Position numbers and translations under genes: made by a program | Notes under the pieces: generated by a model | What the model was told of the DNA's origin: nothing | Seen by the model: only the letters and a program-made list of their open reading frames with translations | The model's database searches: none | Origin: JALXDT01 sp964634755 | Lineage (GTDB): Bacteria; Acidobacteriota; Aminicenantia; JAMOAD01 | DNA: 7,004 bases | Assembly: GCA_964634755.1 (NCBI GenBank) | Contig: CAZWJH010000111.1 | Location: forward strand, 1 to 7,004 | Reading direction: 5' to 3' | Part shown: one piece after another, positions 5,523-7,004 of the stretch | How positions within the stretch are numbered: the stretch's first letter is position 1 | How the letters are laid out: each line of letters starts with the position of its first letter

Positions 5523-6899
5523 ATGAGTGAAAATCAAAATATTGAGTTTAAGAATGGCTGGCGGGATGATTATTTGAAATGGATATCAGGATTTGCTAAT
5601 GCCAATGGTGGAATTCTTTATATTGGTGTTGATGATAAGGGAAATGTAGTTGGTTTGAAGAACATTAAAAAACTTATGGAAGATTTGCCAAATAAGATTC
5701 GTGATATACTTGGTATTATGGCGGATGTAAACCTCCTTGAAAAAGAAGGGAAAAAGTATATTGAAATTATTGTTGAACCTTATAATACACCAATCTCTTA
5801 TCGTGGTAAGTTTTATTATCGTTCAGGCAGCACACTTCAAGAGTTAAAAGGTCCGGCTCTTGAAAAGATGTTCTTAAAGAAAATGGGGAAAAAATGGGAT
5901 GGAATCACTGCTTATGGTTTTACTTTAGCTGATTTGTCCGAAGAAGCTTTTAGTATTTTCAGAAAAAGAGCCAAAAGAGCAAAAAGAATACCTATTGAGG
6001 ATATAGAAGATAGTAATGAAAATTTGCTTAACCTTTTGGGAATGTATAATCAGGACGGGTTAAAAAGAGCGGCAATCCTATCTTTTGGGAAAAACCCTGA
6101 AAAACTTGTTACCGGGGCTTATGTAAAAATAGGATTTTTTCGCACACATACGGAATTGCTTTATCAGGATGAAATACATGGAAGTTTGTTCGAACAAGTT
6201 GAAAAAACGATGGATTTGTTGCTTACAAAATATTTGAAAGCCAATATTACTTATGAAGGTTTAACACGAAGTGAGACATATGATTATCCTGAAGAAGCCC
6301 TCCGTGAGGCTATCCTCAATGCTATTATCCATAAAGATTATACAAGCGGAAGCCCCGTGCAAATAAGTGTTTATGAGAATATGCTTTGGATAAATAATTC
6401 GGGAGAATTACCTTCGGGATGGACAGTGGAAACCCTTAAAGTAAAACACAGATCTGATCCGGCAAATCCGGATATTGCAAATGTTTTTTTCAGAGCCGGG
6501 TATATTGAAATATGGGGACGAGGAACAATTAATATCATAGAACACTGTAAGAGAGCAGGATTACCAGAGCCTGATTTTAGATATAACGGAGGCTTAACAA
6601 TAGTTTTTAAGAAAGAAGATAAACCCTTTGAAGAGTTGTCTAAAAATATTGGAGAGGCCCCAATAAATGTCCCAATAAATGTCCCAATAAATGTCCCAAT
6701 AAAAAAATTATCGGAAAATGAAAAAAGAATAATCTTGTTGATATTAGAAGATGAAAAAATAACAATAAAAGAATTAGCTAAAAAGACAGGGATGAATGAG
6801 AGGACAATTAAAAGGAATATTGAGAAATTAAAAAACAAATCAATTCTTAAACGAGAGGGGTCAAGAAAGAGCGGTTATTGGAAAATAATCAAAAGATAA
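5523..6899 (+). CDS. AlbA_2 (Schlafen AAA_4) / GHKL-like ATPase / winged-helix protein, 458 aa
   Basis: The N-terminal AlbA_2 (Slfn AAA_4) putative nucleic-acid-binding domain covers about 5-118: IEFK (7-10), WISGFANANGGILYIGVDD (20-38), VEPYNTPISYRGKFYYRSGS (84-103). A GHKL-like ATPase domain follows, with an N-box REAILNAIIHKDYT (261-274; Glu262, Asn266, His270), NNSGELPSG (291-299) and a late block NPDIANVFFRAGYIEIWGRG (315-334). A (PINV)3 linker (380-391) joins it to a C-terminal winged helix (about 396-453; KTGMNERTIKRNIEKLKN looks like the recognition region). This is the usual COG2865 architecture and looks full length. An in-frame TAA two codons upstream fixes the ATG, although its ribosome site is weak. 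Such proteins are annotated as transcriptional regulators and occur often in restriction or defence loci; their mechanism is not settled. Its base composition is much richer in G+C than the tcmP operon (28 of 60 at 6301-6360). Confidence 0.9.
   Translation: MSENQNIEFKNGWRDDYLKWISGFANANGGILYIGVDDKGNVVGLKNIKKLMEDLPNKIRDILGIMADVNLLEKEGKKYIEIIVEPYNTPISYRGKFYYRSGSTLQELKGPALEKMFLKKMGKKWDGITAYGFTLADLSEEAFSIFRKRAKRAKRIPIEDIEDSNENLLNLLGMYNQDGLKRAAILSFGKNPEKLVTGAYVKIGFFRTHTELLYQDEIHGSLFEQVEKTMDLLLTKYLKANITYEGLTRSETYDYPEEALREAILNAIIHKDYTSGSPVQISVYENMLWINNSGELPSGWTVETLKVKHRSDPANPDIANVFFRAGYIEIWGRGTINIIEHCKRAGLPEPDFRYNGGLTIVFKKEDKPFEELSKNIGEAPINVPINVPINVPIKKLSENEKRIILLILEDEKITIKELAKKTGMNERTIKRNIEKLKNKSILKREGSRKSGYWKIIKR
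6660..6703 (+). repeat. 12-bp in-frame tandem repeat coding (PINV)3 plus a partial unit
   Basis: CCAATAAATGTC is repeated exactly three times (6660-6671, 6672-6683, 6684-6695), followed by a partial fourth copy CCAATAAA (6696-6703). It encodes Pro-Ile-Asn-Val repeats joining the ATPase-like domain to the winged helix. Unit length is a multiple of three, so slippage would lengthen or shorten the linker without breaking the frame. Comparable Pro-containing tandem linkers are common at this position in COG2865-type proteins. Confidence 0.9.
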
Positions 6900-6955
6900 A
6901 AAATAAAAGAATTAAGAGTAGTATGTGTATAAATGTGTGAAGGAGAGTGTAAAAG
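6900..6955 (+). other. C-free spacer with ribosome binding site for the next ORF
   Basis: The 56 bases after the AlbA_2 stop contain no C on the + strand, resembling the C-depleted stretch upstream of that gene; both contain ATGTGTGAA (5364-5372 and 6933-6941). AAGGAG (6940-6945) ends ten bases before the ATG at 6956. There is no hairpin that would terminate transcription, so the next ORF could be read through from the AlbA_2 gene. Confidence 0.5.
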
Positions 6956-7004
6956 ATGAGTGAAAAGCAAGAGGTTAATACAAAAAACCATAAAGCCATA
7001 AAGG
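6956..7004 (+). CDS. Start of an unidentified ORF, 3' end outside the window
   Basis: ATG with the upstream ribosome site AAGGAG opens a frame that reads MSEKQEVNTKNHKAIK and continues past the window edge. Only 16 codons are visible, so no family can be named. Its last 16 bases are two copies of the 8-bp unit CCATAAAG (6988-7003); if the repeat continues beyond the window, the coding call would weaken, because an 8-bp unit shifts frame. It follows the AlbA_2 gene on the same strand by 56 bp. Confidence 0.4.
   Translation, partial: MSEKQEVNTKNHKAIK

Noticed and set aside
6371..6838. Minus-strand frame of 155 codons opposite the AlbA_2 gene
   Set aside because: Antisense to a well-conserved protein. 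Its GTFI repeat is only the reverse of the 12-bp repeat coding PINV.
1..7004. CRISPR array, insertion sequence ends or integrase attachment site
   Set aside because: I found no regularly spaced repeats, no transposase-like protein and no convincing long terminal inverted repeats or target duplication.

Overview
The window comes from a very AT-rich bacterial genome. The proteins are rich in Lys, Glu and Ile, good Shine-Dalgarno sites precede several starts, and one near-consensus sigma70-type promoter is visible. There is no rRNA, tRNA or lineage-diagnostic housekeeping gene, so I do not name a phylum. Every recognisable gene belongs to an accessory family typical of mobile or defence-island DNA.

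Layout. (1) At 1-1329 (+) is the end of a KAP-type P-loop NTPase gene. Its upstream part is outside the window, but the reading frame is open from base 1, with a Walker A motif in the first residues. (2) An 89-bp convergent spacer follows. (3) From 5041 down to 1419 (-) lies a probable four-gene operon. It runs from a TTGACT-N17-TATAAA promoter through tcmP (three-Cys-motif partner, with methyltransferase-like motifs), a radical-SAM-like three-Cys protein (CX3CX3C), an unlisted 55-residue Lys-rich protein at 2801-2968, and a 456-residue papain/C39-like cysteine peptidase homologue. Gaps are 11, 61 and 11 bp. (4) A 481-bp divergent intergenic region (5042-5522) holds the two opposing promoters, three copies of a TTAGGG box around the tcmP promoter, a minus-strand terminator-like hairpin and a stretch almost free of C on the + strand. 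(5) At 5523-6899 (+) is an intact AlbA_2 (Schlafen AAA_4) / GHKL-ATPase-like / winged-helix protein of the COG2865 type, with a 12-bp in-frame tandem repeat coding (PINV)3. (6) A new + strand reading frame with a good ribosome site starts at 6956 and runs off the end.

How they may work together. tcmP and the three-Cys radical SAM protein are a recurrent pair of unknown function. Here they are apparently co-transcribed with a small basic protein and a cysteine peptidase. The KAP NTPase and the AlbA_2/GHKL protein on either side are separate units on the other strand. The best candidate for an undescribed system is the tcmP / three-Cys rSAM / small protein / peptidase cassette. That it acts as one system, and that it acts in defence, is inference from gene order and neighbour types only.
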